From Lysobacterales bacterium (lineage in GTDB: Bacteria; Pseudomonadota; Gammaproteobacteria; Xanthomonadales; SZUA-36), in contig JAKITM010000055.1 in NCBI GenBank assembly GCA_021648045.1, positions 1 to 14,583 on the forward strand: DNA of 14,583 nt. The letters are read 5' to 3'. A program made the position numbers and the translations under genes. The notes below the pieces were generated by a model that was not told the origin of the DNA, searched no databases, and saw only the letters and a program-made list of their open reading frames with translations. Position 1 is the first letter of the stretch, and the number at the start of each line of letters is the position of its first letter. Below are positions 6,242-13,222 of this stretch, piece after piece.

Positions 6242-7512
6242 TACTTACCGCTGGCTTTAAACTTCGGTAATTTTTTTGGCACCATTACTTTCTTCAAAGA
6301 AACATATTTAGGCAAGCCGTCTTTACCGTAAGGCGGATAATCTTCACCGCGAATCAGCGGCTCAAGGTATCTGCGCGCGGCAGGGGTTATGCCGAAGCCG
6401 TCCTTGGTAATATAGCGTTTGGGCAGCATTTTTTCACGGTTGGCGACCCGGCTTAAACTCGCTTCTTCAATTTTCCAGCGATAGGGGTGGTCGGAAAGTC
6501 GTTTAATTACCGGCATAATGCCGCTTTTGCCCGCCGCTGCATATTCAACTGCAGCCTTGCCTACAGCATAGGCCTGTTCTACATCGGTTTTTGAGGCAAT
6601 ATGGCGCGCCGAGCGTTGCAGGTAATCTGATACCGCCCAGTGATATTTATAACCAAGTTTGTCGCGAATCAGATTGGCAACCACCGGGGCTACACCGCCC
6701 AACTGCGCGTGCCCGAAAGCATCGCGGGTACCGGCATCGGCGAGGAATTTACCGCGCTTATTGCGCACACCTTCAGAAACTACAATCGAGCAGTAACCAT
6801 AGGTGTTTACCGAGTAGCGTACTTTTTTAAGAAAGGCGCGTTGGTCAAAAGGTACTTCCGGGAACAAGATGATATGGGGTGGGTCACCTTCATCCCGTTG
6901 TGCCAGACCGCCAGCTGCCGCAATCCAGCCTGCATGCCTGCCCATGACTTCCATAATAAAGACTTTGGTAGAGGACGAACTCATCGACATAACATCGAGG
7001 CTGGCTTCCATAATGGATACGGCAACATATTTGGCGACCGAGCCAAAGCCTGGGGAGTTATCGGTTATGGGCAAGTCGTTATCAATGGTTTTAGGTATGC
7101 CGATGCAACTGACAGGAAAGCCAAGCTTGCCGCTGATCTGTGAAACTTTGTAAGCGGTATCGGCAGAATCGCCGCCACCGTTATAAAAAAAGTAGCCGAT
7201 GTTATGGGCTTTAAACACTTCTATCAGGCGTGCATACTCGGCGTGATTTTCATCCATCGATTTTAGCTTGAAGCGACATGAGCCAAAAGCCCCGCCGGGC
7301 GTATGCCGCAAGCCGCTGATGACGGTTCGAGTTTCTCTGGAAGTGTCTATGAGTTCTTCATGCAGGGCGCCGATAATGCCGTTATGGGCAGCATAAACTT
7401 TACCAATTTTATCTCGATGTAGGCGTGCGGTTTCAATAACCCCGCAAGCGGTAGCATTAATTACCGGGGTGACACCCCCAGACTGGGCATACAAAATGTT
7501 CTTTTTAGTCAT
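6241..7512 (-). CDS. pfp: Pyrophosphate-dependent 6-phosphofructokinase
   Basis: This enzyme interconverts fructose 6-phosphate and fructose 1,6-bisphosphate. The residues visible point to PPi rather than ATP as phosphoryl donor. At the donor site the protein reads NGGGDSADTA (111-120), with Asp115 where ATP enzymes have Gly, and GIPKTIDNDLP (138-148), with Lys141 where ATP enzymes have Gly (PGTIDND). Asp144 in TIDND is the expected catalytic base, and MGRHAGW (190-196) binds the sugar phosphate. The N-terminus AQSGGVTPVINA is typical of this branch. At 423 residues it is a short, homomeric-type PPi-PFK. The ATG at 7512 has GAGG eight bases upstream. It is divergent from adk and heads a unit with cmoB (one-base overlap). 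PPi-PFK is reversible and could work in glycolysis or gluconeogenesis. Confidence 0.93.
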   Translation of the reverse strand: MTKKNILYAQSGGVTPVINATACGVIETARLHRDKIGKVYAAHNGIIGALHEELIDTSRETRTVISGLRHTPGGAFGSCRFKLKSMDENHAEYARLIEVFKAHNIGYFFYNGGGDSADTAYKVSQISGKLGFPVSCIGIPKTIDNDLPITDNSPGFGSVAKYVAVSIMEASLDVMSMSSSSTKVFIMEVMGRHAGWIAAAGGLAQRDEGDPPHIILFPEVPFDQRAFLKKVRYSVNTYGYCSIVVSEGVRNKRGKFLADAGTRDAFGHAQLGGVAPVVANLIRDKLGYKYHWAVSDYLQRSARHIASKTDVEQAYAVGKAAVEYAAAGKSGIMPVIKRLSDHPYRWKIEEASLSRVANREKMLPKRYITKDGFGITPAARRYLEPLIRGEDYPPYGKDGLPKYVSLKKVMVPKKLPKFKASGK

Positions 7513-7530
7513 TTACCGAACCTCATTATT

Positions 7531-7559
7531 TTTCATTCAACATGGCATTGCTTTATAAT
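7531..7559 (+). promoter_or_regulatory. Sigma-70-like promoter for adk, overlapping a divergent -10 for pfp
   Basis: A perfect TATAAT lies at 7554-7559, with TTTCAT (four of six to TTGACA) 17 bp upstream at 7531-7536. The predicted start near 7566 gives adk a leader of about 80 bases. Read on the other strand, 7561-7556 is TATTAT, a plausible -10 for pfp, so the two divergent promoters may share the same AT-rich core. The plus-strand promoter is the better supported of the two. Confidence 0.5.
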
Positions 7560-7586
7560 ACACCCAATCGGTTAAATTATTATTTT

Positions 7587-7603
7587 CCCGGAATGGTTCC
7601 GGG
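7587..7603 (+). other. Perfect hairpin in the adk leader
   Basis: CCCGGAATGGTTCCGGG can fold into a seven-base-pair GC-rich stem with a three-base loop. It lies in the predicted untranslated leader of adk, about 45 bases before the ATG and well away from the ribosome binding site (AGAGAG, 7632-7637). No U-run follows, so it is not a standard terminator. It might affect mRNA stability or be an operator-like palindrome; function is unknown. Confidence 0.4.
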
Positions 7604-7646
7604 GTTTAAATCCACTGTCTAAAAAAATATTAGAGAGAACCAGAAC

Positions 7647-8228
7647 ATGCGTATTGTAATACTGGGTGCCCCCGGTTCCGGTAAAGGAACACAGGCTAAA
7701 TTGCTATCTGAAGACCTAAATATTCCGCATATCTCAACCGGCGAACTGCTCAGGGCAGCTGTTTCCGCTGGTACTGAACTTGGTATCCAAGTGAAAGAAG
7801 TCATGTCCAGTGGCCAGCTGGTTTCTGATGACATTATGCTGGGCCTGATCGAAGAGCGTCTGGGGCGTGATGATGCCCGTGATGGTTTTTTACTAGATGG
7901 CTATCCACGCAACCTGGTTCAGGCTGAAGCCTTGGATGAGTTGTTGTCGCGCATGGGAATCCCGGTTGAAGAAGCCATCGATATCGCTGTCGATAATGAA
8001 CAAATTATAGAACGAATTTCCAAACGCGCCGAGCTTGAAGATCGCAGTGATGATACGGAAGAGGTAGTGCGTCGGCGCTTGCAGATATATGCAGAGCAAA
8101 CCGCACCGGTATCAGCCCATTATAGTAAGCACGGTGTACTTACCCAGGTGTTGGGCGTGGGTAGCATCGATGCAGTATATTCGCGAATCAGTGCTGCACT
8201 TAAGCAGGCTGACGCGCCCGCTTCCTGA
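7647..8228 (+). CDS. adk: Adenylate kinase, short-LID form
   Basis: Adenylate kinase catalyses ATP + AMP = 2 ADP in the cytoplasm. The start MRIVILGAPGSGKGTQ carries the P-loop GAPGSGKGT (7-15). It is followed by the AMP-site segments HISTGELLRAAV and LVSDDIMLGLIEERL and the signature FLLDGYPRNLVQAEAL. At the LID position there is only a short loop, KRAELEDRSDDTEEVVRRRL, instead of the roughly 30-residue LID of the long enzymes common in gammaproteobacteria, and no zinc-type cysteines. That accounts for the 193-residue length. The Shine-Dalgarno AGAGAG lies nine bases before the ATG. The 3' end overlaps the convergent TusA-family gene by 29 bp. Next to it, divergently, lies PPi-phosphofructokinase, another enzyme of nucleotide and energy balance. 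Confidence 0.96.
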   Translation: MRIVILGAPGSGKGTQAKLLSEDLNIPHISTGELLRAAVSAGTELGIQVKEVMSSGQLVSDDIMLGLIEERLGRDDARDGFLLDGYPRNLVQAEALDELLSRMGIPVEEAIDIAVDNEQIIERISKRAELEDRSDDTEEVVRRRLQIYAEQTAPVSAHYSKHGVLTQVLGVGSIDAVYSRISAALKQADAPAS

Positions 8229-8505
8229 TCAAATAATGAAAGCAGCCATCTGTGCCAGCATGGGTGGCGACCAACTGATTACCACTACGCATGGTGTAGA
8301 CTTCAAAATCCAGCTGGGTGTTCGGGTCATCGGCAATGATGTAGAGCGTTTGCCCAGGGTTCATTTTTTCAAATTGCTGACGACATTCCAACACCGGCTG
8401 CGGGCACTCCAGTCCACAGGCATTCAGGCTCTTGTCGGCAGACAAAAAATCGGCGGGCAAATTACTCGGCAAGCTATTCAGCAGATCATTCGGCAAATTA
8501 TCCAT
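8200..8505 (-). CDS. TusA-family sulfurtransferase
   Basis: The protein matches the TusA/SirA fold: LNACGLECPQPVLECRQQ (about residues 27-44) holds the CPxP active-site cysteine, followed by MNPGQTLYIIADDPNTQLDF and a C-terminal HYLIRKR. TusA proteins carry persulfide sulfur, for example to tRNA 2-thiouridine synthesis or to other sulfur acceptors. This copy has 101 residues, with an N-terminal extension of about 25 residues rich in Asn, Leu and Pro that TusA proper lacks. The family is sure, but whether it is the tRNA-thiolation TusA is not, so I give no symbol. Its ATG is at 8505, with only one base between it and the predicted GTG of the divergent membrane protein. Its stop lies inside adk, a 29 bp tail-to-tail overlap. 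Confidence 0.88.
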   Translation of the reverse strand: MDNLPNDLLNSLPSNLPADFLSADKSLNACGLECPQPVLECRQQFEKMNPGQTLYIIADDPNTQLDFEVYTMRSGNQLVATHAGTDGCFHYLIRKRARQPA

Positions 8506-8506
8506 C

Positions 8507-9025
8507 GTGCTTAAAATCCTCGATACATTGATAAGTATTCTACTGCTTCGTAAGAGCCCGCAGGATCTGCCTAACGGAATGTTCTGGCTGTTAGTATTTA
8601 TTTTCGCAAACTACGCATTGAACCTTTATCAGCTTGCCATCATTAAAAGTTTGAAAACATCATCTGATATGGTTGTCAGTGGCAATTTTGCCGCCAGTCT
8701 GGATATCATTCTGCAAGTGGTGCTGGTGGTTATTGTGCTGCAGCTGGCAAAGCGCTCTGCGCGGATCAACCAGACTCTGACAGCGTTATTTGGAACCGGG
8801 TTTTTGTTTGCCTTAATGGTTTCACCTATTCTACAGCTTTCATTAAGCAGTGACGGGAAAAGCGGTGGCGGTTTACTGCTGGCGTTAATGGCCTGGAGTT
8901 TTGCAGTCAAGGGCAATATCTATAAACACGCCTTGTCGATTACCATGATGGCTGGTGTAGGTCTGGCAGTGGGTTTGTTTTTTGCCGCTTATTTTATTGC
9001 CTTAGCATTTACAACTACACAATAA
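8507..9025 (+). CDS. Polytopic inner-membrane protein of unknown function
   Basis: I do not recognise a named family. The protein has four or five hydrophobic helices: FWLLVFIFANYALNLY, LDIILQVVLVVIVLQLA, ALFGTGFLFALMVSPI, GGGLLLALMAWSFAV and GVGLAVGLFFAAYFIALAF. There is a conserved-looking RKSPQDLPNG motif before the first helix. The frame is open back to an ATG at 8432, but that upstream part is antisense to the TusA-family gene. I prefer the GTG at 8507 (VLKILDTLISI), which puts the PQDLP motif near the N-terminus. A TTG at 8528 is also possible, and none of these has a strong ribosome binding site. It is the first gene of a plus-strand run, with mpl starting 24 bp after its stop. Confidence 0.75.
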   Translation: MLKILDTLISILLLRKSPQDLPNGMFWLLVFIFANYALNLYQLAIIKSLKTSSDMVVSGNFAASLDIILQVVLVVIVLQLAKRSARINQTLTALFGTGFLFALMVSPILQLSLSSDGKSGGGLLLALMAWSFAVKGNIYKHALSITMMAGVGLAVGLFFAAYFIALAFTTTQ

Positions 9026-9049
9026 TAATCAGCGTGGTATTCTGAACTG

Positions 9050-10417
9050 ATGCATATACATATACTTGGTGCTTGCGGCACTTTTATGGGGGGACTGGCG
9101 GCGTTGGCGGTTAAAGCCGGACATACCGTCAGTGGCTCAGACGAGCACACTTATCCACCGATGAGCACCCAATTAGAAGCTCAGGGGATAAAGCTGTTTG
9201 AAGGTTACCACGCAGCCGATCTGCAACCACATCCGGATCTTGTCATCATTGGCAATGCATTATCTCGTGGCAATGAAGCGGTTGAATATGTGCTTAATGC
9301 CGGGATTCCCTACGCCTCAGGTCCGCGCTGGCTGGGAGAAAATTATCTTGCAGGTAAAACCGTGTTGGCCGTTGCCGGCACCCATGGAAAAACCACAACT
9401 TCAAGTTTACTGGCATGGATTCTTGAGTTTGCTGGCTTAAACCCGGGTTTTCTGATTGGTGGGGTACCGGCTAATTTCGGTATTTCAGCGCGCGACGGGG
9501 ATAAGTATTTTGTGGTCGAAGCTGATGAATATGACACCGCATTTTTCGATAAACGTTCAAAGTTTGTGCATTATCGACCGCGGATTGCGGTGCTGAACAA
9601 CCTTGAATTTGATCATGCTGATATTTTCCCTGATCTTGAAGCGATTAAAACCCAATTTCACCATTTTGTGCGCACCATTCCGGGCGAAGGCACAATTATC
9701 AGTAATGCCGAGGAAGAAAATCTGGAAGATGTTCTTGTGCGAGGTTGCTGGTCCAAGTTACAGCGCTTCGGCCTGGGCCATAACCCTGACTGGTTTGTAG
9801 AAATGCTCTCGCCGGGTGGTCGGCACCTGCGTTTTTCCTATGCAGACAACGAAATAGCCGAGCTGCATTGGCAAATGAACGGCAGACACAATGCCATGAA
9901 TGCCTGTGCTGCAATCGCAGCCGCCAATGCTGTTGGTATTCCTCCTGAACAGGCCATAGCCGCGCTTGCTGAATTTAAAGGTGTGGCCCGGCGGATGGAG
10001 CTCAAAGGCGAAGTTCATGGGGTAAAAGTCTTTGATGATTTTGCACACCACCCAACAGCCATTCGCCTGACGCTGGAAGGCATGCGTCGCCAGGCCGGCA
10101 ACGGCAGGATACTGGTTGCAATGGAGCCCCGCAGTAATACTATGCGCTCAGGTGTGCACAGTAATGACCTTGGCCCCGCATTTACGGCGGCAGACTGGGT
10201 CTGGCTGAAAACAGATAATGACATCGACTGGAACCCGGTTTCAGTTATTTTAAAAGCCGGTGCAGAAGGCGGTGTAGTGACAGATGTGGATACGCTGTTA
10301 AGCAGAATACTGGATGAAGTACGCAGCGGAGACCTAGTTATTTTTATGAGTAACGGTGGTTTCAACGCAGCACCGCAGCGCTTTGTTGATGCCTTAAACC
10401 AGCTTGAAAGCCTCTGA
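9050..10417 (+). CDS. mpl: Mpl, UDP-N-acetylmuramate:L-Ala-gamma-D-Glu-meso-DAP ligase
   Basis: Mpl recycles cell-wall peptides: it joins the tripeptide L-Ala-gamma-D-Glu-meso-diaminopimelate, recovered from turned-over murein, to UDP-MurNAc using ATP in the cytoplasm. The three Mur-ligase domains are present. The N-terminal nucleotide-binding part begins MHIHILGACGTFMGGLA, the family hallmark. The ATP-binding loop is AGTHGKTTTSSL (109-120), followed by EADEYDTAFFDKRSKF (157-172) and NNLEFDHADIF (183-193). The C-terminal domain includes GRHNAMNACAAI, FDDFAHHPTAI and EPRSNTMRSG. At 455 residues it is full length. It lies between a membrane protein gene and a Lon-domain gene on the same strand, with a 14 bp overlap to the latter. 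Confidence 0.96.
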   Translation: MHIHILGACGTFMGGLAALAVKAGHTVSGSDEHTYPPMSTQLEAQGIKLFEGYHAADLQPHPDLVIIGNALSRGNEAVEYVLNAGIPYASGPRWLGENYLAGKTVLAVAGTHGKTTTSSLLAWILEFAGLNPGFLIGGVPANFGISARDGDKYFVVEADEYDTAFFDKRSKFVHYRPRIAVLNNLEFDHADIFPDLEAIKTQFHHFVRTIPGEGTIISNAEEENLEDVLVRGCWSKLQRFGLGHNPDWFVEMLSPGGRHLRFSYADNEIAELHWQMNGRHNAMNACAAIAAANAVGIPPEQAIAALAEFKGVARRMELKGEVHGVKVFDDFAHHPTAIRLTLEGMRRQAGNGRILVAMEPRSNTMRSGVHSNDLGPAFTAADWVWLKTDNDIDWNPVSVILKAGAEGGVVTDVDTLLSRILDEVRSGDLVIFMSNGGFNAAPQRFVDALNQLESL

Positions 10418-10985
10418 AATACCACTGCTAAGCCGCCCGGAGGTTTTATTCCCTGGCAGCCTGGTTCAAGTTTGTTTTAACGATTTCCGGGAAATAGGAC
10501 AGTTACGCCGCGCGCGCGAGGGCAGCTTCGGTTTCTGCCTATTTCATCCCGCCGAGGGAGAAAATGCCGCCCGGCATATGCGCCTGGGTACTGAGGCTAT
10601 TATCGAAGACTATTCACAAACCGATAGTGGTGGTCTGCGCTTAAAGTTTCGTGGTGGCCGCCGCTTTCAGATACAGCGTACCCGCTGCCTGCATGATGGT
10701 CAGTTAGTTGCGCAAGTAGACTGGCTACCTGAAGAACCACTCACACAAGTCCCGCTTGATTATGCTGTTATCGTGCAGCTTATCGCTCGCTATATGGAAA
10801 AAGCCCAGGCCGACTACCCGCAATTTCGACCGCAAGATTGCGAAAATGCCAGTTTTGTAGGCTTTCGTCTGGCGGAACTCCTGCCGATGGAAGTGGCTGA
10901 AAAGCAGATGCTGCTGGAGCTTGAAGACCCGGTGCAGCGTTTGAAAATGCTGGCAACAATACTACCGAGGTTTCAAGCGGAATAA
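10404..10985 (+). CDS. Lon substrate-binding-domain protein
   Basis: This stand-alone protein resembles the N-terminal substrate-binding domain of Lon protease without the ATPase or peptidase parts. It starts IPLLSRPEVLFPGSLVQVCF, where Lon family members read xPLFPLxxVLFPG, and contains FGFCLFHPAEG, RLGTEAIIEDYS, GGLRLKFRGGRRFQI and a helical C-terminal half (SFVGFRLAELLPMEVAEKQM, then LKMLATILPRF). Such proteins are common in proteobacteria and their exact role is unclear. No ATG fits: the start must precede the IPLL segment, and the only usual candidate is the TTG at 10404, inside the end of mpl (14 bp overlap). Translation is probably coupled to mpl. The domain call is good, while the start is less sure. 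Confidence 0.83.
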   Translation: MKASEIPLLSRPEVLFPGSLVQVCFNDFREIGQLRRAREGSFGFCLFHPAEGENAARHMRLGTEAIIEDYSQTDSGGLRLKFRGGRRFQIQRTRCLHDGQLVAQVDWLPEEPLTQVPLDYAVIVQLIARYMEKAQADYPQFRPQDCENASFVGFRLAELLPMEVAEKQMLLELEDPVQRLKMLATILPRFQAE

Positions 10986-11169
10986 AGGCCCGGCTGGGGG
11001 AGCTGGGAAGGCGATTCTTATTCAATACCAGACCATACTGGGTCATTTTCAAATAGAAATCAACAGACAGGAGTCTATTTCAGCATACGACCCTCCTGCA
11101 CCAAAACCAAATAGTTAGCACAATAACCTAAATATAAGATAAGCGTTCAAGCTAAAAACAGGTAAAGTC

Positions 11170-12070
11170 ATGGCCACACCATCGGACAAGCTAGCACAAT
11201 CTTTAGAGGCCTTGAAGTCAATTCAAGATCAGGGCATCGTTGCTATTCGTGCAAAAAATATAACTCGTACTCATCGCGAACGCTTGCTTAAAAACGGGTT
11301 CATCAAGGAAGTGATGAAAGGATGGTATATCTCATCTCTGCCTGAGGAACCAGCAGGCGAAAGTACCGCATGGTACGCTTTATTCTGGGGGTATTTATAT
11401 AACCGATGCATACCACTCATTATCGATTGAGGGCTACCAGGTCACCACAGAATTAATTGAACGAGTGCGTAGTGGCAATTGGGGTCCTGATTCTGATGAG
11501 AATGATCACAATCAAACAAATGTGTTGGCAGCACGCGGCTACTGGCAAGCATTTCAAACAGTAAAAGAAAGTATTGGAAAAGTCCTCGGTAAAAAAACGG
11601 ATGGAGCTATTGCTGGCACTGTAACAGAAGCTGAGCATGAAAAATGGTACAGAGAGTTATTTGCGCCAAGTGTCGCAGCAGGCATTCTCGAAGCAACGGA
11701 TTTAGCAGGTTATCGCAATCATCCTGTCTATATTCGCAGATCAATGCATGTGCCCCCAAATTATCAAGCTGTGAGGGAGCTAATCCCTACTTTTTTTGAT
11801 CTGCTACAAAACGAAGAAGAACCTGTTGTCAGAGTGGTGCTTGGACATTACTTTTTTGTCTACATTCATCCATACATGGATGGTAATGGTCGTATGTGTC
11901 GGTTTTTAATGAATGTCATGCTGGCTAGTGGCGGCTATTCATGGATGGTTGTTCCGGTTGAACAACGAATCGAATATATGGCTGCACTGGAAGAAGCCAG
12001 TGTAAATCAGAATATTATTCCCTTTGCTAGTTTTTTGGCGGGGTTGATTGACTCAAGAGTTGAAGAGTAA
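11170..12070 (+). pseudogene. Fic-family protein gene with internal deletion and frameshift
   Basis: Two frames belong to one gene. The first (from ATG 11170, MATPSDKLAQSLEALKSI, to STAWYALFWG) is the N-terminal region of a large Fic protein group of about 500 residues. The second, in the +1 frame, resumes near 11393 as YITDAYHSLSIEGYQVTTEL and continues to 12070. It includes the Fic motif HPYMDGNGRMCR at 11867-11902, of the HPFx(D/E)GNGRxxR form used to transfer AMP to proteins. SLSIEG at 11417-11434 fits the inhibitory (S/T)xxxE(G/N) motif of Fic enzymes. The segment normally between FWG and YITDAY, roughly 180-200 residues by my memory of the family, is missing. The first frame hits TGA at 11428. 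No extra start rescues the second part except a GTG at 11465, which lies after the inhibitory motif. Confidence 0.82.
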
Positions 12071-12078
12071 TCAATTGT

Positions 12079-12151
12079 GGTCTGAGCCGAATGGCAAGGA
12101 TGACGCTATACGGTGTTTTAAGCCTTAAGTAAGTGCCATTCTGGCCTGACC
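12079..12151. repeat. Imperfect inverted repeat, possible mobile-element or REP-like relic
   Basis: The arms GGTCTGAGCCGAATGGCA (12079-12096) and TGCCATTCTGGCCTGACC (12134-12151) are inverted and agree at 14 of 18 positions, including a perfect eight-base inner arm and four-base outer arm. The loop contains a second small palindrome, TTAAGCCTTAA. It begins nine bases after the end of the Fic pseudogene. The arm ending in CCTGACCCC resembles terminal repeats that accompany IS200-like or REP-type elements in environmental gammaproteobacteria, but no transposase is seen here. A terminator role is unlikely because no U-run follows. Confidence 0.45.
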
Positions 12152-12328
12152 CCGAATATAAGCCGTTCACGCTAGGTGACAATCAGCTCAGCAACGCATT
12201 TGAGTTTGACTGCTATAGTTCAAGTGCTGGTGCACTTATAGTGTGCTTGTAAACATCTGCACCCAGCGTACTATTTGAGGTAGCCTACACATTCCCCTGC
12301 CAATGCTAGATCACCGGATCTGTAATAG

Positions 12329-13222
12329 CTAAGCTGTTTTGATCAGTATTGGTTGATACATGAAATTAGCACTCCAAAACCACAGGCTTTCAAAGCCGCT
12401 GTTAAATACGGAGTCTATCTCGCCACACAGACCCCCGTCACTAATTACCCAGCCATCAGAACTGATTAAACTATTCTTGGCATTCATTCCCTCTATGCTA
12501 CATACTTGGCTACCACCGCCATCAAACATAACATTGCTTTGTACGCTCTGATTACTAAATCCGATTAGCAGCGTATCATAGGAGCCTGATGGTAGCGTTA
12601 CCCCGGAAAACATAAGAACCATATTGGTTACCAGCGAGATATTCCAATTACTGGTATCGGGGTTAGCCACAGTTGCAAACATAAACATCCGGTTCATATC
12701 GGTAACGGTGATGGTATTCCAGCCGCTGGTATCAGGATTAGCCAAGCTGGCTCCCTGGAACATTCGTGCCATACTTGTTACTGCAGACAGATCAGTGGCC
12801 ACAACGGTCATGTTCTCAGCACTATAAAAAGCACTTTCCATGCTCTACCAAGTCCCATTTCCCCACTGAAGGACAGCGGTGATTTTTCGCCTGTCTGCGG
12901 TGTTATTGAAATGGATTCTGGGGAAGCCAGTGCCTAAACCACTGTTGTCCTCAATTCTGATGGTATAGGAACCAGCACCACTTAGAGAGCTATAATCGCA
13001 GGTGTAATTCCCTGTCTGAGCAGCGGCCTCGAGTGTTCCGTCATCGTTACAATCGACATTGTAGTTATAACCACTGCCTGTGGTTGGAATGGTAAACTGG
13101 GTGGGGGTAGAAAACCCAGAATTGTCGGATTTTATGATGATAACAAAGTCATTATCAGATGCTGCATACACTTGGGTTATGGAGCATATACTTATTAGTA
13201 TCGCAAGAGCCTTCCTTTGCAT
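12329..13222 (-). pseudogene. BspA-like (DUF285) secreted surface protein gene with in-frame amber codon
   Basis: Two open stretches lie in the same frame, separated only by a TAG at 12845-12847 (codon 126 from ATG 13222). The N-terminal part has a signal peptide (MQRKALAILISICSITQVYA) and the usual leader domain of this family (FTIPTTGSGYNYNVDCNDDG, YTIRIEDNSGLGTGFPRIHF, LQWGNGTW). Directly after the stop, SMESAFYSAENMTVV leads into three DUF285 repeats of about 25 residues of the form VTxMxxMFxxAxxANPDTSxWN. The joined protein would be 297 residues. The start at 13222 has GGAG at good spacing; ATG 13234 is an alternative. The C-terminal region has DSVFNSGFE, like short C-terminal tails of other secreted gammaproteobacterial proteins, then 19 unexpected residues. 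The role of such proteins is surface display or adhesion, inferred from family. Sequencing error is an alternative to real decay. Confidence 0.78.

Noticed and set aside
6640..7143. 167-codon plus-strand frame inside pfp
   Set aside because: Fully antisense to a well-conserved enzyme gene; no family resemblance.
8432..8506. Upstream extension of the membrane protein to ATG 8432
   Set aside because: The extra 25 residues are antisense to the TusA-family N-terminus, and the family-like PQDLP motif would be pushed inward; kept only as an alternative.
8089..8514. 141-codon plus-strand frame across the end of adk and the TusA-family gene
   Set aside because: Shadow of two conserved genes in another frame and strand; no motif.
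11068..11098. CAGGAG/CTCCTG inverted repeat after the Lon-domain gene
   Set aside because: Six-base stem with a 19-base loop and no T-run; not distinguishable from chance.
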